From positions 372,001-436,000 of the forward strand of contig JAGVVL010000029.1 of assembly GCA_018287875.1 (NCBI GenBank): a DNA stretch of 64,000 bases, in the 5' to 3' direction. Source of the stretch: Nigrospora sphaerica (taxonomy: Eukaryota; Ascomycota; Sordariomycetes; Amphisphaeriales; Apiosporaceae). Positions 29,672 through 40,818 of this stretch are shown piece after piece. The notes below the pieces were generated by a model that searched no databases, was not told the DNA's origin, and saw nothing but the letters and a program-made list of their open reading frames with translations. The translations under genes and the position numbers were made by a program. The stretch's first letter is position 1; every line of letters starts with the position of its first letter.

Positions 29672-30076
29672 ATGAATGATCAATTAATGAAAGTAAGCTT
29701 AGGTATTGCTACTGCAATCAATGTGCTTTTAGCGGGTGTGGTAATTTATCAAAATAGGGGCATGATGCAATCTAATGATCCAAGATTACCTCATTCTGTC
29801 TCTGTGCAAATCAGAAGACTTGAAAAAGAGTTAAGCGCTGAAAAAGCTAAAGCAGAAGCTAATACAAAAAGCATGGCTGCTAAATTAGAACAAAGCACCA
29901 AATCTGCTGCACAACAAGCAAAAGAGTTTGAAGCACGTACTGAAGCTAAATTCAAAGACTATGCTAAACAAATCCAACAAGGCGTAACCCGTTCTGACCG
30001 ATTTGAAAACAGTCTTCAAAGCTTAGGTGCGACATTGGACAAAGGCGTTAATAAAGTAACCGGCCAAAAAAGCTAA
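29672..30076 (+). CDS. Membrane-anchored coiled-coil protein, unknown
   Basis: 134 residues. One N-terminal membrane segment (VSLGIATAINVLLAGVVIY, about 8-26) is followed by a long Ala/Lys/Glu coiled coil (about 47-105) resembling a LemA-like or apolipoprotein-like stalk. Basic C-terminus. Function is not recognised. GAGG lies before the ATG. Confidence 0.65.
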   Translation: MNDQLMKVSLGIATAINVLLAGVVIYQNRGMMQSNDPRLPHSVSVQIRRLEKELSAEKAKAEANTKSMAAKLEQSTKSAAQQAKEFEARTEAKFKDYAKQIQQGVTRSDRFENSLQSLGATLDKGVNKVTGQKS

Positions 30077-30077
30077 T

Positions 30078-30123
30078 CAGTTAAATCCTTTTAACTGACT
30101 CCTTGAAAGAGTCTTACTCTTTC
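30078..30123. terminator. Two adjacent stem-loops between convergent genes
   Basis: CAGTTAAA-TCCT-TTTAACTG (30078-30097) and GAAAGAGT-CTT-ACTCTTTC (30105-30123). They lie between the coiled-coil gene and serS, which converge. Neither has a real U-run, so a bidirectional terminator role is only suggested by position. Confidence 0.35.
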
Positions 30124-30127
30124 GGCA

Positions 30128-31429
30128 CTATACCAAGGGAGGGATAACGGATAATCCCCCCATATAGGGTCTCAATACTTCTGGAATCACAATACTTCCA
30201 TCTTCCTTCTGATAATTTTCTAAAATAGCGACTAACGTTCTACCAACGGCTAAACCAGAACCATTTAAAGTGTGTACACGATCCAATTGCTTTGTCTTAG
30301 GATCACGAAAGCGTGATTTTAACCGTTGCGCTTGAAAGTCTCCCATATAACTACAAGAAGAAATCTCACGAAATGCTGACTGCCCAGGCAGCCATACTTC
30401 TAAATCATAAGTTTTACTTGAAGCAAAACCAAGATCCCCTCTCGACAATGCCATCACCCGATATGGTAGCTCTAATTGTTGTAAAATACGTTCTGCCGCC
30501 TCTGTTAATTGCTCTAAGCTAGCTAACCCTTCTTCAGGGGTAACAAAATGCACCAACTCTACTTTATCGAATTGGTGTTGCCGAATCATCCCTTTTACAT
30601 CCTGACCATAAGAGCCTGCTTCACTTCTAAAACAAGGCGTATACGCAACATATTTGACAGGCAATTCAGAAGCTTCAAAAATACGATGACGACCTAAATT
30701 AGTTAAAGGCACTTCCCCTGTAGGGATTAAATACCAGTTCTCTTTAGATTGCAGTTTAAATAAATCCGCCTCAAACAAAGGTAGTTGGCCTGTCGCTTGT
30801 AGACTATCGCCATTGACAAGGTAAGGAACCGCCACTTCTTGATACCCATGCTCTCTTGTATGCACATTTAGCATCCATTGAGTCAATACACGTTGTAACT
30901 GTGCTAATGCCCCATGCAAAACCACAAAACGACTACCTGTTATCATCGCTGCACTTTCAAAATCCATTGCTTGATGCAAGCGACTCGCTAGCTCCACATG
31001 ATCTTTAGCCTTAAAAGGAAAAGTAGGGGCACTACCCCAAGAGCGGATACAAACATTCTCCTTTGCAGACAACCCTAAAGGTGCTGAAGCATGCGGTAAG
31101 TTAGGAATCTGAAGTAATATAGCCTCTAATGCTTGTTGAATAGTTTGAAAATCAGCTTGTTTTTGTTGTAATGCAGTTTTGACTGTACGGCTTTTTTCTA
31201 ATAAGGCTGTTTTTTCTGTATTTATATCAGAGGTAGACTCCCGAGATAATTTGCCTAATGCGTGTGCCAATTGGTTCGCTTCTGCTTGCAGGTCTTGCAC
31301 TTCTTTTTGTCGTATTTTTCTTTCAGATTCTAATTGTAGAAAATGAGATTTATCTAACGTATACCCACGACTTTTCAAAGACTCAATGGTCTCATCAAGA
31401 TGATAACGTAAATATTTTAAATCTAGCAT
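30128..31429 (-). CDS. serS: Seryl-tRNA synthetase
   Basis: Class II synthetase, 433 residues, intact. The N-terminal antiparallel coiled-coil arm that grips tRNA-Ser is at about 27-105. Motif 2 (TPCFRSEAGSYGQDVKG) and motif 3 (GSGLAVGRTLVAILENYQ) are clear. It is divergent from folD. Confidence 0.96.
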   Translation of the reverse strand: MLDLKYLRYHLDETIESLKSRGYTLDKSHFLQLESERKIRQKEVQDLQAEANQLAHALGKLSRESTSDINTEKTALLEKSRTVKTALQQKQADFQTIQQALEAILLQIPNLPHASAPLGLSAKENVCIRSWGSAPTFPFKAKDHVELASRLHQAMDFESAAMITGSRFVVLHGALAQLQRVLTQWMLNVHTREHGYQEVAVPYLVNGDSLQATGQLPLFEADLFKLQSKENWYLIPTGEVPLTNLGRHRIFEASELPVKYVAYTPCFRSEAGSYGQDVKGMIRQHQFDKVELVHFVTPEEGLASLEQLTEAAERILQQLELPYRVMALSRGDLGFASSKTYDLEVWLPGQSAFREISSCSYMGDFQAQRLKSRFRDPKTKQLDRVHTLNGSGLAVGRTLVAILENYQKEDGSIVIPEVLRPYMGGLSVIPPLV

Positions 31430-31474
31430 ATAATTAATACTTAACTATCTTATTGTTTGGTTCACTTCTACCAC

Positions 31475-32357
31475 ATGACACAACTTTTAAAAAGCACTCA
31501 ACTTTCTTACGCCATTCGAATGAATTTAAAAGATAAGATACAAGGATATCATAAACAGGGAAGACGACCTCCAAAGCTTGTCATGATATTAATTAGCGAA
31601 GATTTTGCCTCTCACGTGTATGTTAAAAATAAAGAGAAAGCGTGCGCTGAAGTGGGTATGCTCTCTGAAGTGCTAAAACTACCTATCGATTATTCACAAA
31701 GCGCATTAATCAATCTAATTCATACACTCAATGCCAATGATACAGTCGACGGCATCCTCGTACAGTTACCGCTACCCCCTCCATTAATGTATCGACCATT
31801 TTAGATCTTATTGATCCTTTAAAAGATGTTGATGGATTTCACCCCATTAATATGGGTTTGCTTGCACAAGGTCGACCTCAGTTTAGAGCTTGTACCCCTA
31901 TGGTATTATAAGGTTACTAGAACACTTTGCCGTTACGTTAAAAGGCATGCACGCAGTTATTGTGGGGGCTTCTAACATTGTAGGTAAACCAATGATGCTA
32001 GAGCTACTCAATGCAGGATGTACAGTGACTATTTGTCATATCGCCACTAAAGATTTAGCATTTCATATCAAAGCAGCGGATCTTTTAGTCAGTGCGATAG
32101 GTAAAAGAGATATTATCAAAAGCCATTGGATTAAAGCCGGTAGTATTGTTATTGATGCGGGTATTAATCATAGCGCGCACGGTATTACAGGAGATATTGA
32201 ATGCGAAGAAGTAATAAACCAAGTCTCTGCTATTACCCCTGTCCCTCAAGGGGTAGGACCCATGACAGTCGCAATGTTATTAGAAAATACTTGTAAGTCA
32301 TATGATTTAAGGATACATAAAGCAAAGGACGATGCGTTTACAAACACTACTGACTAA
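31475..32357 (+). CDS. folD: Methylenetetrahydrofolate dehydrogenase/cyclohydrolase FolD
   Basis: Bifunctional one-carbon enzyme of the cytoplasm, about 295 residues. Substrate-site marks are YVKNKEKAC and [10 protein letters not shown] in the first frame; after two frame changes (31775-31779, five C; 31895-31898, four C) come DGFHPIN, the NAD(P) loop [10 protein letters not shown] and [22 protein letters not shown] 31475 is chosen. The end overlaps the start of murE by 26 bp. Confidence 0.88.
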
Positions 32358-33871
32358 TATTGCTTCCCTCTCCCAAAAAGAAGATTGTGAGATTCATGGA
32401 TTAAGTCAGGATAGCCGAACGATACAATCAGGGGACTTGTTTTTTTGTGTAAAAGGTTATCAGACAGAAGGCATTTATTACCTAGCATCTGCCATTCAAA
32501 AAGGAGCGGCTGCACTTTTAATTGATGATACTTTCACTAACCTACCCGCTTTAGACAGCCATTGCATTCCAATCTTGCGTATTAAAGATTTACGTCGTCA
32601 CATTAGCACGATTGCCGCTCGATTTTACCATCATCCAAATCGTCATATTCGTTTAATCGGTATAACCGGAACCAATGGAAAAAGCACTTGTACCCATTGG
32701 ATTGCCTCGGCTGTCGCAGCAGCGGGCAAACCATGCGGCATCATCGGAACCTTAGGTTATGGGTTTTATGAACCAACGAACGAAGGCCCTTCCTTAACTA
32801 TTTTAAAAAAGAAGGATTAACCACCCCAAATACCATTGAAATACAACAATTACTGGCGACATTTAGAGACCGTGGCATCCAAACGGTGGCCTTAGAAGTC
32901 TCTTCCCATGCCTTAGCGCAAGAACGTCTAGGTAACGTTAACTTTTTTATGGTGGGGTTAACTAACTTAACGCATGACCATTTAGATTATCATCTAACTT
33001 TTAAAGACTACCTTGAAACAAAACAAAAACTTTTTACTCAGTATGCTAGCCAACATATTATCTTGAATCAGGATGATGTTTATGGCAAACAATGGCTTAA
33101 TACATGGCGTCATACTGCTCCTTCTATCTATGGATATACTGTAGAGCCCTCTACTCAAATAGACCACAAACCACTTATATGCGAAGCGGTTAGCATTAAA
33201 AGTGATCTTTTTAGCTTAGATGCACACCTTAAAACCCCTGGGGGCGCGGAGACTTTACGAATGCTAATTTGGTCGGTATTTTTAACCTGAGTAATTTATT
33301 ATTAGTTTTTATCACCTTGCACTTATTAGGCTTGCCTTTTACCCAAATCTTGCACTGGATAGCACAAGTTCGTCCTATAACAGGACGGATGGAAAAAATT
33401 AGTCAGCCGCCTAAAACCGCTACTATTTTTATTGATTATGCCCACACGCCTGATGCCTTAGAAAAAGCGCTACAAGCCATCAAATTACGCGTTGGGCAAC
33501 TATGGTGTATCTTTGGCTGTGGAGGGGATAGAGATCCTGAAAAAAGACCTTTAATGGGCAAGATAGCCGAACAATATGCAGACCAAGTTATTGTAACGGA
33601 AGACAACCCTCGAACGGAGTGTAGCGAAACCATTATTCACTCTATTTTATCAGGGATGCAATCCCCTCAAAAAGCACATATCATTTTTGATCGTAAACAA
33701 GCCATTCAATGGACACTAAGGCACGCTAAAGTAGAGGATATCGTGTTAATTGCAGGTAAAGGACATGAAACCACTCAAGTCATTCAAAAAGTGGCTTATC
33801 CATTTAGTGATCATCAAGTAGTCAAGGACATACTACAAGGTAAAAGCAAACATTCAATTAATAAAGAATGA
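32332..33871 (+). CDS. murE: UDP-MurNAc-tripeptide synthetase MurE
   Basis: Cytoplasmic ligase adding the third amino acid of the peptidoglycan stem. About 514 residues across three frames, shifted at 32805-32810 (six A) and 33240-33244 (five G). The ATP loop GITGTNGKST, VSSHALAQERL, DYAHTPDALEKAL and CGGDRDPEKRPLM are present. TEDNPR carries the DNPR signature of enzymes that add meso-diaminopimelate. It ends 14 bp inside the opposing IcmD-like gene. Confidence 0.9.
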
Positions 33872-34186
33872 ATTTTCTTGGAAAAAGATAATATCCAATC
33901 CAAGGCAGCATTAACAAGACAAGCCCAATCGCTCCTAAAAAGAAAGCTTGACCAAGGGGATACTGGCTCGGATTTTTCTATATTCAAGGTAACGACCAAT
34001 AGCCCCAAAGAGAAAAATACTACCTGCTGTAAAAGCTAAGGTATCAATGAAGTTCATCGCCAGTTCTAAAGGCTGCATCACTTGCCGCATGACGCGTCCA
34101 AAATAACTGCTATGGGTTGTCACCACGACTGGCTGGTACCCATGATAAGTAGAAGACAACAGGTAAAGTAAAATACTACGTATCAT
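33858..34186 (-). CDS. IcmC/IcmD/DotV-like Dot/Icm membrane protein (tentative)
   Basis: About 110 residues with two hydrophobic segments, a loop and C-terminal helices: IDTLAFTAGSIFLFGAIG, then a polar loop with NPSQYPLG, then FFLGAIGLVLLMLP. This helix-NPxQxPxG-helix layout is that of the small inner-membrane Dot/Icm subunits. The loop is reached through a frame change in the five-T run 33973-33977; the other frame closes at 33858. Family assignment rests on pattern only. The dotDCB genes lie 16 kb away. Confidence 0.5.
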
Positions 34187-34211
34187 AAAGCACTCAATAG
34201 ATTAAATGGGT

Positions 34212-34742
34212 TTACAGACAATACGATAAGTCAGTAGAAGACGTAAGTCGTACTAAGCCAGTTGGGCTGATAAAAATGAACCAAGCACATGAACTATTTT
34301 TAGCGCATAATACTAAACGTCCATTATATCCTAAACTACTACCTATGGGTTGAAATTTTATAGTATTCACATGCCGTGCGCCATACCAATAAGCGCTTTG
34401 GTTGGGATATAAACCAGAAATAAAGTGTATGATCTTGCTATGGTTCGAAGATGACTCTACTTGTATGATCCATCCATCTTGTGGTGTTCCACCACACGTT
34501 TGTCCGTTAGCACTTTGACAAACCGTCATAGGCTTTGCATGTTGTATGGCTAATGTTCGAGCCAATTGAAGTATAGAAAATAGTTCATGGGCTTTTTGCT
34601 TTAAGTGACTCGCTTGTATCCATCTATGATAAACGGGAATAACTCCCACTCCCAATAAAATACTACTTAAGCTTATCACACAGAGCAGCTCAATGAGGCT
34701 CACCCCTTGTTCTTTACCGAGATTGGCGTTGCAGTAAGGCAT
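34212..34742 (-). CDS. Type IV pilin-like/GspH-FimT pseudopilin
   Basis: About 176 residues with a prepilin-like N-terminus: a short leader, then GVSLIELLCVISLSSILLG, with Gly at the cleavage site and Glu at +5 (after VSLI). The rest is a beta-rich head (MTVCQSANGQTC...), matching the GspH/FimT class that primes type IV pilus or type II secretion pseudopili. ATG 34742 gives a leader of about a dozen residues and overlaps the upstream uracil glycosylase by 29 bp. Confidence 0.8.
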   Translation of the reverse strand: MPYCNANLGKEQGVSLIELLCVISLSSILLGVGVIPVYHRWIQASHLKQKAHELFSILQLARTLAIQHAKPMTVCQSANGQTCGGTPQDGWIIQVESSSNHSKIIHFISGLYPNQSAYWYGARHVNTIKFQPIGSSLGYNGRLVLCAKNSSCAWFIFISPTGLVRLTSSTDLSYCL

Positions 34743-35397
34743 GTAACTGTTGCATATCTTGCCAAGCTTTTCGCTTCTCACGCGGAGCTCTTAATAAATA
34801 AGCAGGATGATAGGTAATGAGTAACTTGGTTTTTAACGGCCCATACTCGAACTCTTGACCTCTCAACTGACCCATTGGCGCATCAGTGGCTAATAAATAT
34901 TGCGCAGCAATACGTCCGACTGCTAATAACACTTTCGGTCGAAGCAACGTAATTTGTCGTAATAAATAGGGAGTACAAGCGGCCACTTCTGCGGCACTAG
35001 GATCTCGATTACGAGGTGGTCTAGATTTTAAGACATTCGCAATATAAACGTCACCCCGATCTAATTGAATTGCTTTTAACATGGCATTTAATAATTGCCC
35101 GGCACGGCCTACAAACGGCTCTCCTTGTTTGTCTTCATGCATGCCAGGCGCTTCGCCAATAATAAATAGTTCAGCATCACGACGCCCTACCCCAAAGACT
35201 GCTTGAATACGCGTCTGATGCAGTGGACAACGTTGACAGTCTTTAACAGTTTGCTCTAAGGTCTCCCAGCTCATTGAGTCGATAGAAGATGCTACAGAGT
35301 CTTGATCAGGGAGCATGGTAGATTGCGTGGCTTGTGGCACCCATTGCTCAATACCCATACGTTTTAGATAAGGATTTGGTTTGTCAGAATGATTCAA
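34714..35397 (-). CDS. Uracil-DNA glycosylase, family 4
   Basis: Excises uracil from DNA, with an Fe-S cluster. 227 residues. First cluster cysteines CQRCPLH (about 54-60), the active-site [17 protein letters not shown] (about 79-95), and YHPAYLLR near 197 are all typical. Intact. It is co-directional and overlapping with the pseudopilin gene, so the pair may share a transcript. Confidence 0.9.
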   Translation of the reverse strand: MNHSDKPNPYLKRMGIEQWVPQATQSTMLPDQDSVASSIDSMSWETLEQTVKDCQRCPLHQTRIQAVFGVGRRDAELFIIGEAPGMHEDKQGEPFVGRAGQLLNAMLKAIQLDRGDVYIANVLKSRPPRNRDPSAAEVAACTPYLLRQITLLRPKVLLAVGRIAAQYLLATDAPMGQLRGQEFEYGPLKTKLLITYHPAYLLRAPREKRKAWQDMQQLHALLQRQSR

Positions 35398-35415
35398 AAT
35401 ATAATTAATTTATTA

Positions 35416-37111
35416 TTAAGAGGGCCTAAAAATTTGTCGAGTACTAGCAAAATTATCAAAAGCTTCCTCATCAAAAGCTTCCGTAGTTATACTTAGGGCA
35501 TCTTCTGATCCTGATCTAGAACCTATAGAGGTAGAGAAAATGAGTGGGACCCAGCGATAGCCCTAGGCTGTCTAAATGGTTCTCTGGAACTGCTAGGAGG
35601 AGATTGTACTACGGCAGGATCATGATGAATACCCACATCATTCCATGCACTACTACCCCTGTAATAGTAGAACGTATGGAAGGTACTTTTGTAAAATTAG
35701 ACGCTACTTCATAATCCTCGTCTACACCTTCTTCAGAACTAGGACTAGGAAATTTAAAATGTAACGGCCGTTTTGAAAAGTTATGAAGCCCATCATAAGC
35801 ACGGGGATGATAAGAGTTATCCGTCTCTGAAGAAGCATGACTACTTGCCGAACTTGCAGGTAAAGAAGGAGCTACCGGTGCAACTAACTCATACCAATAT
35901 TTTTCACTGCCAAAGAAGAGAAAATGGGGAGAAGTAAATTCATCTTTATTAATAGGTAAATAGGTGGGGGTAAGCTCTGGATCTAGCTTTTGTTGCAAAA
36001 AAGCGATTCTTTCCCAGAAAGTATCTTGCACACTACGAAGCTGAATACTATGCACCATATGTAAATTTTGCAGTATTTGGTAGGGAGTATAAGCAGCATG
36101 GCTTTTTATGCTAGCATCAATACCCTGCTCAACTAGGCACCTAATTAGCGCGATATCTCCCTTTTGCATAACAGCATAATGCAATGCCGTGTAACCAAGG
36201 TTGTCTTGTGCATTAATATCTACACCTTTACGTAAAAGCTTTTCAATGAGTGGTACATCTCTTAACATCACAGCAAGATGTAATAAAGTACGATCACATT
36301 CATCTCGGAAAGAAACATCAATCACTTCCTTCTCTAAGAGATTATACGCCTTATCTTTTTCCTGGGCTTTAAGCGCTAATGATAAAGATTTAGCTTGTTC
36401 ATTAAGATGATACCAGCGCTTCTCATTATCAAACGGAAGAAAGTTAGGAAGTACAAAATCAGTTTGTGTGATAGGCAAACCAACATAGGAAGAATTTATT
36501 GGGCGCCTTGGATCTAGCAAGCGCATCCTTTTCTCGAAAACTTTACGATCACCTTGAGAATGATGTGCTCGATACAATTTTTGCAATAATTGATAAGCAG
36601 TATCCCCTTGCTTACTTTTAATGCTAGTATCCGGACGACGCTTGATTAAATACTCGAGAATTGCATCATCCCCTTTTTGCATAACGGCATAATGTAGCAC
36701 TGTATAGCCGAGTTCGTCTTGGGCATTGATATCAACACTCTTTTTCGTTGGTCTTTCAGACAATTTCTGAACAATGCTTCGCTCTCTTAGCAAAACTGCA
36801 AGATGCAGCAAAGTGCGTTGATGATCATCTCTGTAAAACAATCCGATATATTGCTTTAAAATCTCGTTAATTGTTTCTAATTGCCGTTTGCTTATCGCAA
36901 GCGCTATCTGGGCAGAGCGCTCATCATTCTCCTGCTCCATTTTTGCTAAAACTCTTTCTGCTTCTTCCTGGCTATAAACTATTATATGGCCAGGAAGTAG
37001 CCATTCGGAGAATGCTTTGAACATGCTTAAACAACCATAATTATATAAGCCCTTCTCTATTCTATAACACAGTACTGTTAGAACAATCAATAAGTCTTTA
37101 TACCTAAACAT
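35416..37111 (-). CDS. Ankyrin protein 5 with internally duplicated module
   Basis: About 500-560 residues. Two tandem modules of about 165 residues (roughly 105-245 and 260-410), each a pair of ankyrin repeats (RTLLHLAVxLR, DINAQDxLGYTxLHYAVMQKGD) followed by a matching non-ankyrin part ending F...EK.WY.L. There is a Ser-rich linker near 420. The frame shifts at the four-C run 35656-35659; the new frame closes at 35523, and a third frame carries an acidic stretch (EAFDEEAFDNFAS) to 35416. A glutamate-rich tail is a known feature of some Dot/Icm substrates. Start ATG 37111 gives a hydrophobic beginning; ATG 37024 is an alternative. Confidence 0.7.
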
Positions 37112-37207
37112 CAGTTAAAGACAAAAAAGTGTATGATATTGCTGAAAATCAGTATTTATGCTAAAAATATGGTACAAAAATTTTTACAAATGGGGCAATG
37201 AAGGATC

Positions 37208-37737
37208 GTGAATTCAAAAAATTTAATTATATTAACAATATACCTTATTGGTAGCTTAAGCCAGGCCAGCTATAAAAAATATAGCTTTTCTGCGGTAGGC
37301 GGGATGTATGGATTTAAACCATTAGAATGTTTTCAGGGAAGCGCAAAAAGAAAAATAGTTGGCGGAATAGAACTACAACTACCCTACGATATAGACACAA
37401 CGGCTATTTATTCGCGACACCCAGGTGAAAAAGGTCCTAACACTGTGTGGCTTGGAGAAGTAAAACTAAAAAAGCTTTTCCCTTTACTATAATGAATAGC
37501 TTGACTATAACTCCTTGTCTCATAGGAGGAGTTTGGTTGAATTATAAATCAGCTTACGCCAACGGAGAAGGTACAGTTATTTCAATACCACACGGGGGAT
37601 TGATGGGAGGGGTCGGCTTGCAGTTCAATCCTTATGACGATATGGTAATAAATATATCCATCAATAAATTACTACCCTGCTTTATGGGAAACGATAATAC
37701 ATGGCAGTATCGTCTTGCTATCGGTTCTCGCTTTTAA
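37208..37737 (+). CDS. Small outer-membrane beta-barrel-like protein
   Basis: About 176 residues. N-terminal signal peptide (NLIILTIYLIGSLSQA), then alternating short strands with glycine turns, and a terminal Phe (LAIGSRF), all typical of eight-stranded outer-membrane barrels. The frame changes at the six-A run 37468-37473. GTG 37208 is the start. No close family recognised. Confidence 0.6.
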
Positions 37738-37976
37738 GTTACAGTAGACATATTGTTATCCATTCCGCCTCCCATAATCTCCTTACATCAACACACGTCT
37801 CAGTATCGAGAGACTATTAGAATTAGGCTTGCCCACTCAGTCAAAATGCTTCGAAATGGCAAGCATTCTGAGAGAACCTGACTTTAATTCATTTAACTTA
37901 CTGATTCTAATTCCTATACCCTCTATTTGTCCCCAAATTCATACCCCTACTCCCTCATTTTGTCCCCAATTATCCA
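37738..37976. other. Intergenic region with repeated TTTGTCCCCAA
   Basis: No gene seen. TTTGTCCCCAA occurs twice (about 37927 and 37959) in a C+T-rich tract. Similar GTCCCC boxes flank some REP-associated transposase genes, so this could be an eroded mobile-element edge; no transposase remains. Confidence 0.3.
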
Positions 37977-39175
37977 TTAACCTAAAGGGGACTCACTCTC
38001 CTTGGTAAATTCCACTCGCTCAACGCGTTCAAATCGCTCCGTAATTTTATTCGCTGATACTTGAGCATCCTGAATATCTTGATGTGCTTGCTGAACATGC
38101 TGCGCTAATTTATTCATACGATGTTGAAAACGAACAAACTCGGTTTTTAGCTCACTTAAATGTTTTTGTATTAAATGTGCTTGTTCTTTTGTTTGTGCAT
38201 CTTTTAAAACCGCTTTAACTGTGGTTAATACTGCCATTAAAGTAGAAGGAGATGTCAACCACACCCGAGCCTGATGCGCTTCTTCTACAATCAAGCGATG
38301 GTTCGCATGAATTTCAGAAAAAATACTCTCTGCGGGTATAAATAAAATAACTCCATCGGCCGTTTCATTTGGAATAATGTATTTTGAAGCCACTGCCTTG
38401 ATGTGGTAGCGAATATCTTGTCTAAATTGGCTATGCGCAAGCTTCTTCGCTGCTTCCGAGAGACTTTCATCTAAGATTTTTTAAAGCTTTCTAAAGGAAA
38501 TTTAGCATCAATACCAATCATTCCAATCGGATCTGGAAGGAATAATGCACAATCCACTCGTTTTTGGTTGCTAAACGTATATTGAAACTTAAAACATTGC
38601 GGAGGCAACATATTTTGCACTAAATCATTAAGTTGCATTTCCCCAAATGCCCCGCGCGCACTTTTATCAGATAAAATGGTTTGTAAGTTCAATACATTAC
38701 TGGATAACTCACTCATTTGTTTTTGGGCGGCATCAATCAACGAAAGACGTTCCATAATTTGACCAAAGGTTTCTGTTGTTTTCACTAATCCGTCTGATAA
38801 ACGCTGCTCCATATAGACACCCAACGTTTGAAGGCGTGCTTGAGTCGTTTCGGTTAGTTGATCTAACCGCTTAGTCATCGACTCATTATTTCGTTGTAAA
38901 TTAGTTTGTATCAGTGCAAAACCTTGTAACTGATGGCGATCAAAACTATCTCGATAACTGCGAGACGCTTGCCAAAATTGATCTTTTAAATCACTGAATA
39001 ATTGCTGTTCTTCAATACGTTGGTTCTGTAGCTGAGTCAGTACTTCATAAGAAAACTGAGTTTGCATTTGCTTTTGATAGGGCTTTAGAAACCATACGAT
39101 GGCAAACGCCACCATCATCCCTAGCAATCCCATCCCTAATAAAATAGCACTAACGATTATCCATAGATTCATCGA
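37977..39175 (-). CDS. rmuC: DNA recombination protein RmuC
   Basis: Predicted nuclease-fold protein limiting DNA inversion and rearrangement. N-terminal membrane segment (IVSAILLGMGLLGMMVAFAIVWF), long coiled coil (about 40-155), then the RmuC domain with GAFGEMQL and IDAKFPLE before the frame change and ADGVILFIPAE after it. The shift is at the T run 38477-38482. It overlaps the end of rnc by 26 bp. Confidence 0.88.
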
Positions 39176-39897
39176 TGCAGGATTGAAAAGAGGCTGCATA
39201 ATCTTTTTCGCGTAATAATTGTAATAATTGAGTGGCTGCTTTTTTCAGCGTCACGCCGACTTTTTCCTATCGCTTCACAACAAATTGTTTGACTATCTGA
39301 AACCCTTAATGAACACCGTATAGTAAAGGAAGGATCATGAGACTGTCCGGTTTGTTGAATCAATTGATAATCGGCTAAGGGATGATTGATGGCTTGTAAA
39401 TATTCTTGTAAAGCAGATTTCGGATTTTTCAACGGTTGATGGCCTTGCACATAATCCAATCGATCCTGATACCAGGTCAAAACACAGGCACGACATTGCT
39501 CAATATCTGAGTCTAAATAAATAGCGCCAATCACCGCTTCCAAGGTATCCGCTAATAAAGCAGCGCGTCTTTTCTCTCGATGGGGACGCTCACTTTTACC
39601 TAATTGTATATATCGCACAAGATCTAACTGGTTGGCCAAATGAGCCAAGCTTTGTTGGCATACTAAATCTGAACGCATGGCACTTAATTCTCCTTCTGAT
39701 GCATTAGGGTGACGCTCAAATAACTCAACCGTAATAATCATCCCAAGCACCGCATCGCCTAGTAACTCTAACCGCTCATTATGATCCTTGCCTTTTTTTG
39801 CGCTACGGTGCGTGAGTGCTTGCTGCAAGCGTTTGATTTGATTAAAACGGTACCCTAATAATTCCATCAAAGGCTTTAGTGCATGCATTGATTTCAT
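39150..39897 (-). CDS. rnc: Ribonuclease III
   Basis: Double-strand RNA endonuclease for rRNA and mRNA processing. Catalytic signature ERLELLGDAVLGM (about 40-52), DTLEAVIGAIYLD, and a C-terminal dsRNA-binding domain (AEKAA-type end). Here one extra base in the six-T run 39240-39245 (minus-strand A run), not a missing one, seems to spoil the last 25 codons; the other frame ends at 39150. Confidence 0.9.
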
Positions 39898-39900
39898 GAC

Positions 39901-40814
39901 TTACACCAATCGCTTTCCAACTCGCTCCCATCGCACCCAAGATAAGGGTTGTTTCCAACTCGCTTTCTTATCCCAACTGATTAACACTCCCCATACTTCT
40001 CCCAACAGATAGCGGGCAGGCACAAATCCCCAGTGTCGACTATCCCAACTATTGTCTCGATTATCTCCCATCACAAAATATTGCCCAGCAGGTACTGTAA
40101 AAGACATGGCTCTCTCTGCTTTAGAAGGAGTAAAGACACCCTGTTTTATATCACCCGGTTCTTCTAGACTAATATAAAGCGGATGACGTCGATTGGGTAA
40201 ATTTTCTTCTTTCTTTAGCACATAGTGAGGGGGCGTGTAATCTGTATCTTGCTCGACGTGTAATGTGGATTGAGGTACTAAGACACCATTAATAGTTAAT
40301 TGCTTATTGTGATACTGGATATGATCACCCGGCAATCCAATCATACGTTTAATCATGGTAACAGAAGGCTTTTCTGGCGAGCGAAAAGAGACAATATCCC
40401 CTCGTTTAGGCGTAGTGACTGGTAATAGTAAATGGCCTGTTAATGGAAGGCGCAAACCATACTGATACTTTTTTACGGCAATGGTATCGTTAATCAAAAC
40501 GGTCGGTTTCAGCGAACCACTTACCACCCGCGCCACATCTAATCCAAAAGAACGAAATAACAACAAACTAAATAATAGTAGGAAATAGTGACCTAAATTG
40601 CGCAGTCCAGTTAAGGGCACGGCAACCCATTGGCCAGTGTATGGAGACTGCTCTTTTGGTGGGCTTACTTTTGTTTCCCAATAATTTAGCGCATAACCCA
40701 TACCGGATAGCATAACCAAAAACACAGATAAAGGTTCAAGTAATCGACTAATCAGATCTGCATAAAAAAAGTCGCAATCCACAACCCTCCAAAAAATACC
40801 CAATCTTTTAACAT
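39901..40814 (-). CDS. lepB: Signal peptidase I
   Basis: Inner-membrane serine/lysine protease that removes Sec signal peptides. The nucleophile is in RVVSGSLKPT, the general-base Lys in TMIKRMIGLPGD, and GDNRDNSWDSR (box E) is clear. ATG 40814 follows AGTAGGAGA at the grxD stop; the first 16 codons are in another frame, shifted at the seven-A run 40764-40770, and supply the first membrane helix. About 304 residues. Confidence 0.92.
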
Positions 40815-40818
40815 AGAC

